35,228 nucleotides of DNA. Source: Klebsormidium nitens. Its lineage: Eukaryota > Streptophyta > Klebsormidiophyceae > Klebsormidiales > Klebsormidiaceae. Positions 11,725 to 24,300 of the stretch are shown here, one piece after another. Each line of letters opens with the position of its first letter. The first letter of the stretch is position 1. The notes under the pieces are model-generated. The model made no database searches. It saw nothing but the letters and a program-made list of their open reading frames with translations, and had not been told where the DNA came from. The stretch covers positions 1,115-36,342 of the forward strand of contig DF237701.1 in assembly GCA_000708835.1 (NCBI GenBank), read 5' to 3'. A program made the translations under genes and the position numbers.

Positions 11725-12326
11725 GGAGCAATGCTGTCCCTCTCTGCCCTCTCAAGCACGGTTGCTTGATGCTGCAGCTTTTCGCCAGTTGAGCCCACCA
11801 CCACTGGTGCACCACCCACATGCAAGCTGTTCAGCGTTCAGCCTCTGTAGGACATCCTATGACATCAGCATTGCCTGCTTGGCAAGAACTCAAGAAGGAT
11901 TCGGTCTTGAAGCTCATTTGTGGCGCTTCGCAGCCGTCCGTCTAATGTACATCAACGATCGAGGGGGCAACCTCATCCGCCTATCCAAACCGTCGATTCG
12001 GACGGTCCCTCAAATCGACGGTGCATTATGGAGGTCCCTCAAATCGACGGTGCCTTAAGGAGGTTCCTCAAATCGACGGTGCACTAAGGAGGGATGGCCC
12101 AGTTCTCTACTTCACAGTTCACTCGATCGACGCACTCCCGCATCCAAGTTCTTGCGGGAGCTAAGACTTTGCATGGTGGCAGCCTTTGCGACACACACAA
12201 ACAGGAGAAGTTTGTGGCCAGTTTCCAGCATTCCTTATCAGTGGTCTCGCATAGAAGTTTGTTGCTTCCAAGCTTGGGCTGCTGCCGAGCGCATGCTATT
12301 GAGAAGTTCCAAATACAAGTTGCACC
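11725..12326. promoter_or_regulatory. Divergent intergenic region between the DUF2306 gene and OXP1
   Basis: About 600 bases separate the farthest possible DUF2306 start (minus strand) from the OXP1 ATG (plus strand). If the internal DUF2306 ATG is used, the gap is about 830 bases. The region should hold both promoters and 5' leaders. No clear TATA box stands out. The only visible structure is the 29-bp tandem repeat at 12004-12090. Confidence 0.5.
12004..12090 (+). repeat. 29-bp minisatellite, three units
   Basis: Three units start at 12004, 12033 and 12062. Each contains CCTCAAATCGACGGTGC followed by a short variable tail ending AAGGA or ATGGA. The repeat ends about 235 bases before the OXP1 start codon. 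Confidence 0.9.
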
Positions 12327-15300
12327 ATGGGTTCAGAGAGCGGCTCCAGGGCTGGCCGGCAATTCCGCTTCTGCATTGACAGGGGAGGCACTTTCACCGA
12401 CATTTATGCAGAGGCAAGTCTCTTCTCGTTTCTTTGCTCCTGACTTCAAAAGTTCAACAGTATCGCCACTGGCTTGCCACTCCCCTATCCTTGAACTTAA
12501 ACTTAAAGTTGTTTCTCCTAGATGATGCTGATGCCACACTTCTCAGTAATTTCCTTTGACGCAATCTTCACCACATATCTTGGTGACATTGTAAGAAGTC
12601 TGTGGGGTCCCCATTGTTATGTCTTTCTCTTCAATTCCTCCCTCGTTGCAATCAAGATCGATTTGGGATGCATGTTGCTCAGTTCACTTGAGTTGTTTCC
12701 GTATTGAGCAGCTTGTTCCCCTCAACGCTGTTGCTTGAATGTTCAAATACCATAGTGTGCATGTCATTGCTGCAGCTACACTATCTTCACTGGGATACCT
12801 TAAAACAGCACCCCACTCGTGTTAAGAGAGCGACTTTTCCGATGGATTCGAGGCCCAGTGCCTTCACGATGCAGGAATGTTGTCGGTCTGCTTGCTCCTA
12901 CTGAAAACCCATTGAACAGTTCAACAAATTCATGATTGAGTTTCCCTTTCTTCCCTTTTTTTGCCAGAAGTTTGAAGCTCTGATTTGGTCTGCCAAAGCC
13001 TTGTTCCTTTGCTTGATAGCTTGAAACCTTGTTTCAACCGCAGTCCTTTTATGATTGGCCCTTTTCCATGATCGGGCCCAGACGCTTGGTTTGTTGACAT
13101 ATCCATGTAAGCTATCATGATGTTGTTTATCCACTCTTTCAAGGTGTCTTTCCACATCCCCCCAGTGTCTTGTGAAATCACCTTTGATTCCCATCTTTCT
13201 GAGCTCTCTGAAAGGTTGATTGTCAGCATAAGACCTTGGCTTTCCACTGCCCAAATCATCGTTATGAATAGTCACCTTTGAGGGCTAAAGACCTGCCCAA
13301 CAACCTTCCATTTGAACAAGTTTTTGGTAATCCCTGTCTTGATACTCGAAGACTTTTCAGAATCTGACACTGTGACCCCCTCTGTTGCTGCACCATCATT
13401 ATCTTGCAGCATCAGGCGATTGACTGCCAGGAAAGGAGACTTTTTACGATGTGCTCCACACCGCCAAAGCTTGACAATCCAAGTTGTATCAAAAGCTCGT
13501 TAATGCAGATGGCCAACGGAAAAGTCTGCCACTACTTACTAGCCTGCTTGCGAATTGCTGGCTGCAGGTCCCTGGAGAACCGGGGTGGCGAGTTGAAAAG
13601 CTGCTGTCAGTTGATCCGGGCAACTACAAGGACGCACCCAGGGAAGGCATCCGCAGAATACTGCAAGAGGTGAGGATGATTTGGGAGAACGTCTTGTTGA
13701 GGAATGCGCATTGTCAATCCTGGTTCGTTGCACTGGACACCGGGAGTCGACTTATTGTTAGAGATCTGCTCGATGTTTGGCAGGCAACGAATTTGGCACG
13801 GGCAGTAGCGTTTTGAGACGCCCCCATTCAAATAGAGTCCAAACAAGAAAGATGATCTGAGGGGACGAGTTGAGAGCTGGAAGAAGTGCTCTATTGCCGC
13901 TCCAGCGTGCTGACAATATCTCTGATCGCGCTCGATTGGGTTTCTTGGAGTTGATGATGTGTAGCTTGTTCTTGCTGCCTTTCCGAGTACGAGGCCCAGA
14001 GGGCTAATGCAAAAAGATGCTCGCCAAAAGATGGAAAAGGAGAAAAACAGAACAAAAGAAAGAAAGAATTAAGAGGAAAACAAAAGAGAGAAACAGACCA
14101 AAAAGTTTTCCTACGATTGATCATCCGTCCCTGATGGCAGGTGACTGGGAAGGACATCCCTCGCGATGTCAAAGTCCCAACGGAGGAGATTGACTGGATC
14201 CGCATGGGTACGGATCTCTTTCTCCTAGACTCTCTTTATCAGTTGCTGCTCCACGAGAATATTTCGCAATTTGCTACTGAAGACAAAGGTGGGTGTACTA
14301 GAGATGACCTAACATGGTCGAAAAGTGCCTGAAGAGTGACCTTTCTTGCGCTCCTCAGTCACTAGTGGGTGACACGTGTCAAGATTTTTCAGCCTGTTGG
14401 TCCTTGAACCGTCCAATTTTACTCCGACGGAATGTTTCGAAGCTTCGAGAAAGGCGAGTCACCACTCAAGCTCTGGCTGCAGGCACAACTGTCGCTACGA
14501 ATGCGCTGCTTGAGCGCAAGGGTGAGAGAACTGCCCTGTGCGTAACCAAGGTAAGGCTTCCGACGATCATACGAAGACCCTGCCTCGATTGCTGGCTCAG
14601 CAACAACATCATACTTTTGGCACCATATCTGTATCCGAGCAGTTTTACAGATTCGGGGGTGCCGGGAATAGATTCAGATATCAGATATTTATTAAGAGTT
14701 CGCAAAGGCGCTTTCGCATCCGGGATGGTATAATCAATACTCCCATCAACATTATTTACATCACTTCTTTCATTACATATTTAGGATTCACCACGAGCAA
14801 TCAGTCGCAGCGAGGAACTTGCAGAGCTGCATCGGTCCATTGACCAGTTGGGGTCCCACAAAAGCAAATGGCAAAGAGCGACAAAGCGGACAGAGCCCGA
14901 AAACCACCTCCTTTGACTGCGCAGGGTTTTGGCGACCTGCTGGAGATCGGAAACCAGGCCCGCCCCAAGATCTTTGACCTCACTGTGCGCAAACCATCCC
15001 CTCTGTAAGTCCTGCTTCGTCAACGAGGATTTTTGTTTTGAATCCAGCTCTTAAGTGCTTGCTGTCTTATTCAAAGAGTTGCGAGCCATAAAATGGTCTC
15101 GCAGGGCCTGTATGAACAGGTATCTTTTTGGATTTGTTTGCCAATCGTGAGCTCTTTTCAGCCCTGTAAGTCTCGTGCGATTTTAGCAGATCTTGTATAT
15201 TTTTTCGAGCAGACATGGTGCTTTCTTCAATCCCTGTGCACTTAGATCAACGACATTCTGCATTTGGGGATCTCGCAGTGTTTGCAGAATTCTACCTAGG

Positions 15301-18300
15301 TCAACGTGGCAAATTCCGCTTTGCTTCCGAGGAGAAAAATCCGTCAATTCTGCCGGGGGTTTGTAGTTTGTAACTTTTGGCAGATGTTTAAACGAAGCCT
15401 GAACACATCTTAGAGATGATAGCAAATTGCATGAAACGAGGCAGCTTTCGAAGTCCGTCGCGTCCTGGTCAACTCTCTTGACAGGCTTCATCGGCTTTCG
15501 TCATCGGCGAACGGATAGCACTTCTACCACTGCACTTCCTTTGCCTAAGATACGAAGCATTCGACGACTTGATCTTCTTAGTGAACCTTCATGCTGCCAT
15601 CGACGGGCCCGTGATGACGTCACCAGGACACCCTCCCCCCATCAAAGTCTTCCCGTCCAGTAACAATATCCTGGAAAAAAGCAAGTACAACTCTCATTGG
15701 AAGAAGGTAGTGAATGTGCGCCACAACATAGTCCAATTCTTGTTTCTGTCAGCAAGGGTAAAATTTTCATTGAAAAGGTTTTTGAGACGAAATGCCCTGG
15801 AATAAGACATTTTTACCGCGCAGATATGAGCGCGTGATTGAGGTGGACGAGCGGGTCCAGCTGGCGTTGGACAGCGAGGGCACGTCCGGCGAGAAGGCGT
15901 CCGAAAGGGGAACCGCTAGCGGGAATTCCGGCGAAGAAGACGGGGCGCGTCAGGTGCAGGGTGTGTCCGGGGAGTACGTGGACGTCGTTCGGCCGTTGGA
16001 GGTAGAAGCGTTGCGGCCCGCTCTGCAGGTACGTCGTGAGATTCTCTAACAAGTGGACTTTCCAGAAAGTGATGTAACATGTTCGAGGATGAGTGAAGGA
16101 CCTGAAAATCAATCTTCGCTTGTTTCGACCTCTACGTACTTCGTTGCCGCCTTCCTCGCTGGCCGACTCCCGATCTGACAGCCGCGATAGGAGGACTACG
16201 GATATCTCTTGTAGCTTCTGTCAAGGTGTCTGGGACCGTGAAACGTGGTTAAACTCCCTATCACTGACGTAAGCTGGATTTATCTGCTACGAAAGCAGTA
16301 CTGAGACCAGGTCCTGCCGTTTTCGAGTCTGCGAGGAGACAATAGTGGTCTCTTGCAGGGCTGTCGGGGGAAGATGCGTATTTTCTACCACCGCACTCCT
16401 GACCGCACTTAGAGCAACCGCAAGTTCGCGAAGACGTTGAGCGGATGAACAGCAGTGGGTTTGACTTCCCCGTACCCCAAACACCTGAAAGCCTTGTTTA
16501 CTGAAATGCATACCTAAACGTCCGAGAACCTTCCCGTTGCAGGCGGTGTTGGACGAAGGCATCGACAGCCTGGCAGTCGTCCTCATGCACTCGTACACGT
16601 TCCCGGAGCACGAGCAGGTGAGGCGCTAGCCTTTGTGCACGTTTCTTACTTTGCACAGCGGCCAAGTTTCGATGTGAACGACCTTGTCCAGCTTCAGGAT
16701 GCCTCGTCAGAGATACATATCGCCTCTTTGCGAGGAGGCCTTCTTGAAGCAATGTGCGTATCCTTGTTGTGAAAGATATTGGAGTTCTCGAGTGAACTCC
16801 AGGCATTTGTCTTTCTGCTTCGACCCGCTTAGTGAAAAGTCCTCGCATCCAAAACGGCTGCCATATGCTGTATCGTAATAGGAAGCTGCCACCTATTGCT
16901 TTCAAGTGCGAGCTGCGTGAAAATTGGGGTACAGCTCCTCCTCACCACACCTCGGCGCGAACGCGTTCAGAATGTCAGCTGCTGCGTTCTTACTGGCAGA
17001 TAATCGGCGACCTCGCCAAGGAGATGGGCTTCAAGCAGGTGTCGCTGTCCTCCGATCTAGTTCCCATGGTGCGCATCGTGCCACGTGGCCACACCGCGGC
17101 AGTGGACGCATACCTGACGCCCAACATTCAGGACTACCTGAAGGGCTTCCTTTCAGGTGCAGTAATACTCAAAAGCTTAATTTGACGGTGAATTCACAAG
17201 GTTTTGTGTTTCAGGGAGTTGGTCTTTTGGGATAGGTGCGGTTTGTTCTGAATGCAAGGGGTTCTTCGGCCGTCTTTTGTTCACGCTTCATCCCCGAGTG
17301 AGCTCAAAATCCAGGACAATTCGAAGGGCTTCCTTTCAGGTGCATGCAATACTGACATTTTAGCTGACATTTGACCTTCAAAATGTGTAGCCGCCAAAGG
17401 ATCGATGTATTGAGATGGGCGAATTCTCCGGTTGCAAGGACGTGCTGGAATTCTGGACCATCTTCGTTATTGCTTTGCCCACCGAAAGCCAGCCCTCGCA
17501 AGTGCGTTTTCGCCCACTAGCAAGACTTCTAACAAGCCGTGTTCAACGTGTTCGGAGTCAGTAATTGGAGTGGCTTGCCCTTTGCATATCCTCAACTTTC
17601 GCTTCGCATCAACCACGAGCTTGTGACCGTTGACTCTCTGCCAACTTGCGATTGACTCGGTCCTGCCGTTGCCTCAATCATTTCCGGACCGTTCTTCTTT
17701 GAATTCAGAAGTCAGTCGGGCACACTCACAGGGTCCACACGTGTTGACCACCTGAAACGACGGATTCATCTGATGGTCTGCCATATGCTTTCTTTTCGGA
17801 ATAAGAGCTCTTAGAATTAAGGTCGCCTTTCAAATGCGTCCGCGTTTCTTACTCGCTCTTCAACACACTGAACAAATGGCTGCAGACTGCTTCTCAGCCG
17901 CAAGTGAAACGAGTATTTATCTCGTGCAGGCTTCGACGACGGTTTGGACGAGGTCACCGTTTCGTTCATGCAGTCAGACGGCGGGCTGACTCCAGCTAAG
18001 CAGTTCACTGGGTTCAAAGTGAGGCCTGGAGATGCTGGTGTCTTTCGAAATCTGTATCTAAAGACCTTTTTGTTTCCATCAACGATGTACATTCATTTTG
18101 CAACCCTCGACTTCAACGTCTTCGCAAGTTCTGTCCGCCCTTGGTTTGTCGATTGGTTTATCATGCCCAATCCTGACTCCTGAAACCATTCGCAAGAACT
18201 TTGCATCCACGTGGGAAGGGTCTGCGGTGCCCTTGAGATGCTATATGCGACGAACACTTTCAACACGTGCTCATCTGCCATGTGCGTTTTGCAGGCAATC

Positions 18301-18369
18301 TTGTCAGGCCCCGCAGGCGGCGTGGTCGGATATGCCCTTACCACTTTTGGTGTGGAGACGGAGCAACCG
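12327..18369 (+). other. OXP1: OXP1 exons 1-10: hydantoinase A N-terminal part
   Basis: Exons are 12327-12413, 13568-13669, 14141-14207, 14483-14550, 14925-15004, 15824-16028, 16543-16617, 17000-17156, 17930-18018 and 18295-18369, covering residues 1-335. Exon 1 carries the first phosphate-binding loop (DRGGTFTD) and ends at a GC donor (GAG|GCAAGT). Exon 4 carries [13 protein letters not shown]. Exon 6 holds a Gly/Ser/Glu-rich insertion of roughly 18 residues more than I recall in Arabidopsis, just before [11 protein letters not shown]. Exon 8 reads [16 protein letters not shown] and [15 protein letters not shown]. Exon 10 has the [10 protein letters not shown] loop. All introns other than intron 1 have GT-AG ends, and each exon length agrees with the phase of its neighbours. 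Confidence 0.93.
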
Positions 18370-21300
18370 GTGAGCACAAGGCCTTCGGCACCCCGGTCAA
18401 CTGACTTTTGGTTAAACCTATTCTGCCTATGTCCAAATTGCTCAAAAGGAGTTCTTGATCCAGCTCCACTTCATCGTTGCACGAGGGTGGTCTTTTACCC
18501 CATTCAATCTTGTTTCGAAACTTCCAATCAAAGTGTAGCTCGCTCCCAGGCACGTACACCAAACGTCGTTTCAAAAAGCACGCTGACTTAATCTGCAAAA
18601 GACGAATCTCTGCCTTAGCCGCGACAACCTGTTTCACTGCCAGGTGATTGGCTTCGACATGGGCGGGACGTCGACTGACGTCAGCCGCTACGCTGGCCAC
18701 TACGAGCAAGTCGTCGAGACGCAGACGGCGGGCGTCAACATTCAAGCCCCGCAGCTCGACATCAACACCGTTGCGGCGGGGGGAGGCTCCAAGCTCTTCT
18801 TCCAGGCGGGCGTTTTCAAGGTGTGATTGGAGATTGAAAACCTTTCTATCTTGGAAGCATTTCAGTTGTGGACTTGTCTGTTATAAGGATACGGATGTCG
18901 TTCAGTACTCGTGTGTCTCTAGCCATTCGAAAGGTGGAGAGCCGTTGTTGCGATGTGCGTCAAGGGGCGCAAAGTGTGTGCCTGGCAAACTAACGCTGCT
19001 TCGAGCAACCCTCCCTTTTCTTGTAAGTACCGCGAAAATAATATGGTCGTTTCATTCATCAATTTGAAGACGGACGTCACCACGACGTAACCGCATGTAT
19101 CGCCGTAGAACGTTCTAAGACCGGCTTTCTACCCGAACGCGGAAACGTGCTTCGTTTCAATGACACCTGCCACGTGTCGGTTTCTGACAGGTCGGTCCGG
19201 ACTCGGTGGGCGCTCACCCGGGCCCCGTGTGCTACAAGAAGAAGGGCGGGGAACTCGCGGTGACGGACGCAAATCTACTGCTCGGGAGAGTGCTTCCCGA
19301 CTACTTCCCTAAGATCTTTGGACCCGAGGTCAGCTCTGGAAAAGCGCCCCGCATTGTTCGCTTTCTTGCGCTCTTTTGCTGAGGACAAGGGTGACTGTGA
19401 AGGTCTCCCGACTGAAAAATCTAGAGTTTTCTGTTAGGGGTCCGTTTCGATTTTGTAAGCTAAAGAAGTCTCGGAACACGGCCAGATGAGAGTTGGAAGC
19501 GGCATATCGTCTTGCTTCTTCCCGTCGTTTGAATGTCATCCGATCAGTTCAAAGTCCTCAGTTGATCTTTCGAAGGACTGAGCGGGTTCATGAAAGTCGA
19601 TCTCGTTTCGTTGACTGTTTTAGGCTCACCTAAGCGAGTAGCTTCTTGCATCGCCCTTCACTACGCCGACACTTCGGCGCGCAGAGTCGCGCGCCTGAGC
19701 AGGTCGGAACATGCTGACGTCAGCGTGGCCACGTGTCCACAGGAGAACGAGCCGCTGGAAGTCGACGCGACCCGGAAGGCGTTCAAGGAGTTGGCCAAGG
19801 AGATCAACGCACACCGGACGGCACAGGGGGCTGGTGGTACGGCTCTTTGCGTCAAAGCTCCCACCGTTTACCTCAAGCCTTGACCTTCCTTACTGGTTCT
19901 ATCCACTGAATCAGCCGGTTTCAGTGATCGTGGGTCTAGTATTGCACAGGCGGTCAGGATCGGGCTTCCAAGGGTGGCAAATTCCAAGAAGAAAGCTGTA
20001 CTCTGCACTTTAGCACCCTCGTTTCGCATCCTGCGATCCTTCGAAATCGGCTGTCCAGTTGGACTGGCTGTTTGCTTGGACCACGTTCACTTCTGGCAGC
20101 CACAAAGGCAGCTCTTCGCTCCAATTCCTGCACACCCCTTTGGTGTAAGTACTTCCTCCGCCAGCTGTGTTTGTGCCTCCGTCTCTTCATGTTTTGGGCG
20201 AAAGCTTAGGGGACTCAGGGAGCTTTCCTCAGAGACCTACCGTGCTGCTGGTCAACCTAGGAGACTCAGCGAAACCTGCTCACGAGCCCTAGCATGCTGT
20301 CCTTATTGCAGAGCCAATGAGCGAGGAAGAAGTCGCGCTAGGCTTCTTGAACGTGGCGAATGAAGCGATGTGCCGACCAATTCGACAGGTGAGTGACGTG
20401 GTCACTGTAGAATGATAGTTTTGCCTTCAATGTTCTGATGAGGAACAAGCTCTAAGTCACGAGCGATATCATTCTGGCATGCTTGGTAGATTGTCAGATT
20501 CGTTGGCGTCATTGCTTGGCGAGCCTCTGTATGCAGTGATTGGTTGAATAGTGAACGACCGAGCGCACTTACAATCTTCTGCAGCTGACGGAAATGAAAG
20601 GCCACGATACGAGCCAGCACGTGCTCGCCTGCTTCGGTGGTGCGGGGCCGCAGCATGCGTGCGCTATTGCACGCGCTCTCAAGATGCGTGAGTGCCCTCG
20701 CTCCCCAGAACTTCCATGTACTTCTAAGATAGACCCTTTCCGCCCTTTTCCTTGGTCGTGTATTTCCATCTGTTCCATCTTCGGATCCTTTCGAGAGGTT
20801 TCGCTTTGCACTGGCAAGCACTCTTGAGCTTCCTATGCCCAAATCATGCAGTCGCGATCTACGAAAACATCTTCGTTCCAGCTCCGCGTCCACCCCTGTG
20901 CCGACCTTGCCAGCACTTACGCTATGGACTTTGCTGAGGTTGTCTCCAAGCATCCCCGCATCTCGAAGCAAAGTAGCTCCAACCGCCAACAGTATTCAGA
21001 TGCCCTGAAAGTCTCCTGTCAGGCACCGTGCTGGTCCACCGCTACGCCGGCATCCTGAGCGCCTACGGCATGGGCCTTGCTGACGTCATCTCTGAGGCGC
21101 AAGAGCCCACCAAGCTGACGTACTCTGACGCCAGCTTGTCGGAGATCAAGGAGCGGGGGGCGCGGTTAGAGGAGCGGGTTAAGAGCGACCTGCGGCGGCA
21201 GGGCTTTGGCGAGAAGGACATCGAGACGGACCTGCTGCTGAACCTGCGGTACGAGGTGGGTTGGTACCGGGTTTTGCATAACCGTTATGGGGGTCGTGGG

Positions 21301-24300
21301 TTTTAATAACTAGATCTTGCAACCCAAATTGGGGTCGTAGGGTTCTGAGCGGAGCGGGTGCCTCGGCTGGGCTTTGCCGAAGTCTGCGGATGAGCTGATT
21401 GGATATTTAGATATTTGTAAAAGTTTTGCGTTTCAGGGCTTGCAGTCAGGGCTCACAGTGCAGAACATCAAGGAAGTAAAGTCCGGCAGCGTAATGCAGT
21501 CCGGCAGCGTAATGCTGGTAATAAGGACGTTAACGAAAGTCGGCCGCTGAGTTGGAGCAACTTGTTAAGCTACCAACTCCGTTTAGGATTTTAGAATCTA
21601 AGGTTGCAATCATGCGGACTGGCAATCATTGACGGACCGTCTCAGTGGGTCGGCCCAGAATAAACGGGTCTGCTTGTGCCCGACAACTCCTCAGATGCTC
21701 TGTGGGTTGCCCCTCTGAAGCTGCGGAAGTCTGAGCGGTACGAACCGTTGTTTGCAGGGTACGGACACGTCGATCATGGTGCTCCCGCCCAAGGACGGCA
21801 GCCAAGATTACGAGCGTGCCTTTGTTGAACAGTTCAAGCGAGAGTGAGTGGTCCGCTTTCTGTGCACTCCTGGTGAACTCTGGGACGGTTTACGGTTCAA
21901 ACGGCCGGTATCAAGAAAGTGAAATCCATGCTACCTAACTCAGCTGTCAAATGTTAACATACACATAGCCGGAGGTAAGGCAGGGACTTTACGCTTCCCG
22001 GATCAGCTGTCAGACGGGTCAGCCCCCACCCTTTGGATCGGTCAACATCGCAATCGCAAGCGCAATAAACGCCCATTTGAAGGCGAATATGCCTTGACAG
22101 AAGTCATGGTTGGCACCAGTCTCTTTTTTTGGTCGCCCTCCCCAGCCGGCAAGCATAGCGCTGCCCTCGGGACGCCTCTCTCTCCGAGAAAAATGTCTAC
22201 AGCGAGACGGAAAGATTGAGTTGCCTTTGCTTTGGTGAAAGGGGAAGGCCAGTAGTTTCTGCAATGTTCTCTTGGTGCGTCGCGAACAGGCTTTTGAGTA
22301 GCGCCAATCGCGGTTGTCGAGCCAGAAGATGCTGAGCGTCCGCTCATAAGAAATCGAGGTGCAGTGCAAAATGTCGTTGATGAGTGCTGATTCTCACCAA
22401 GAACTTGCACCATCTCACGGTCTAGATTGAAGCAGCCATTCTGGACGGTCTCGATTGAAGCAGCCATTCTGAACGGTCTCGCAGCGCAACAAGATAGCGT
22501 TTGCAGCGGTGATCTGAAGACTTGACAGAGTCTTGAACTAAGCGCTGCGAAAGTCGTCTAGCTACATGACCACACCAACACCAGTCTAATCACGTTTCCT
22601 GCAGGTACGGCTTTGAGCTGCGGGGCCGTTCCGTTCTCGTGGACGACGTCCGGGTACACGGCACCGGACGGACGAACATCCTACGGTAAGTTGCGGACAC
22701 CAACGGTCGATAGAAGCGCCACCAATTGACGCTAACAATACCCCTCTAATGGGCACCTCTTCGGTGTCGGCTATTTTCGGATGTAAGTATGGGCCATCAA
22801 GCCGCAAAAGGGAACTCCGTGCCAGATTCCATAAAGAAAGCCAGATACCTGGGAACGGGCCTTCTGAGTCGGTCCTTTCAGCGAAATCCAGGATATACCT
22901 GCATCATTTCTTGACTGCCAGATCAGACTAGTCCGTAAGTTGCGGTTCTGATCGGCCGATACATCTAGTAAGCTCCATTTTTCAGAGATTCAACTTTATG
23001 GAGTGACATTGCTGGACTCTCTGAATCAGATTGCAGTCGCAAACCCCAATCGCTTTGAAGCGCAAAAGGCAGTGGAGCTGAGGAACATCGAGGGGCAGTG
23101 CGGGAACGAGAAGCGCCAGTAGATCTCTATAAGCAGAATCCTTCTTCGGTGTGCAGGCAGCAGGAGATTGCGGAAGCGGGCGGGCCTCCCGAAGCGGAGC
23201 CGAACAAGGCGCGGTGCTACTTCGAGAGCGGTTGGCACGATACCCCGGTGAGATCACCCGGCCACCCCCTCGGTGACTGTGCGCAGGAATAAGTGCTCGG
23301 TTAATTTTCCCCAATCATGCAGAGTCCGCTGCTTGAGTTGAATTGTAAAAGGAGAATGCCCCAGGTGATCGCAATCTGCCTGCGGCGATCTTTCTCGACG
23401 ATGACCTTGCGCTCCACTCTGTAGTCGATGTGGGTACTGTCAGGATGCTCTGGGAGTCATCTTAGTGAAGTCTGGCCTTTTCGATACCTAGAAATATTTC
23501 CTCGGAGTTGCGCGATGAGTCATACTCCGCTAACATAAAGTATTTGCGTCTTTGCAAGCGCCTGCCCTACGCTTGCGATAAGCTGTTGAGCGACCGGACG
23601 TAGCCGGCTTTGATTCTCTCCTTGTCACAGAGCATCTAGGCTCCGCAATCATCCGCAATCCGGCGGATGAGAGCATGTGCTGACGTGGTGCTGACGTGGC
23701 GCAGGTTTACATGCTGAACAAGCTACAGGGCGGCCACACATTCGAAGGGCCCGTCGTCATCATGAACGGGAACAGCACTGTGAGCTCGCCGAATGCCGAC
23801 TTGTTCAATCGTCAATTTGTTTCTTACCTCGCTCAGCACTCCTTTTCTTATCCTGGCTGTCTGCTCCAAATCTTATGATCGTTTCCTGCTCCTTGTCATG
23901 AGCTCTGTGCCTGCCAGTGCATGAATTGGAGTCGGACTCTGGAGGACTTTAAATTTGGTATTTTGGATCTGCTTAGATACCTGATTTGACGGAAGAGCAA
24001 ATTAAGAAGGCACTTTAAGCACGCATGTGGAACGAGCATTGACGCTCAGTGACCTTTGTATTCCCCCCGGTGTAGACTGTGATCTACAGTCGTGTCTGGT
24101 TCACTCCAATGGACGCGTCAAGTCCTTTTTCTCCTTTGAGACGTCTTCGCAAAGTTGAAAGCTTTTCAGGTATGCATGACCATCAAGGTCAAGCATGTCT
24201 TTTGTCGAACTTGATAGCGCTTTTACCCTGCGCTTCGAGGGCATTCACACTGAGCTCTCCCGCCCAACAGATCCTGGTGGAACCAGGCTCAAGTGCCGCC

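Larger units (their letters stand above)
18644..23779 (+). other. OXP1: OXP1 exons 11-20: hydantoinase A catalytic part
   Basis: Exons are 18644-18820, 19191-19328, 19743-19836, 20312-20388, 20585-20687, 21023-21255, 21758-21843, 22605-22685, 23157-23247 and 23705-23779, covering residues 336-720. Exon 11 holds the second nucleotide-binding motif DMGGTSTDV and the string [17 protein letters not shown]. Exon 12 has HPGPVCY and DYFPKIFGP. Exon 14 has [12 protein letters not shown]. Exon 15 has [17 protein letters not shown]. Exon 16 has [17 protein letters not shown]. Exon 20 has [11 protein letters not shown]. All donors are GT. Several acceptors are preceded within 30 bases by CTGAC, which resembles a plant branch site. 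Confidence 0.93.

Noticed and set aside
12898-13275. 125-codon minus-strand frame inside OXP1 intron 1
   Set aside because: It overlaps another long minus frame, resembles no family I know, and can be explained by T-rich intron sequence read in reverse. It might be a mobile-element scrap, but nothing supports that.
22683-22966. Copy of the exon 18 donor at about 22931 (GTAAGTTGCGG)
   Set aside because: Only about a dozen bases match strongly and the surrounding exon sequence does not align, so it is probably chance.
24079-24270. Open frame upstream of exon 21 as extra coding sequence
   Set aside because: The hydantoinase match begins exactly after the CAACAG acceptor at 24270, and exon 20 joins there in phase.
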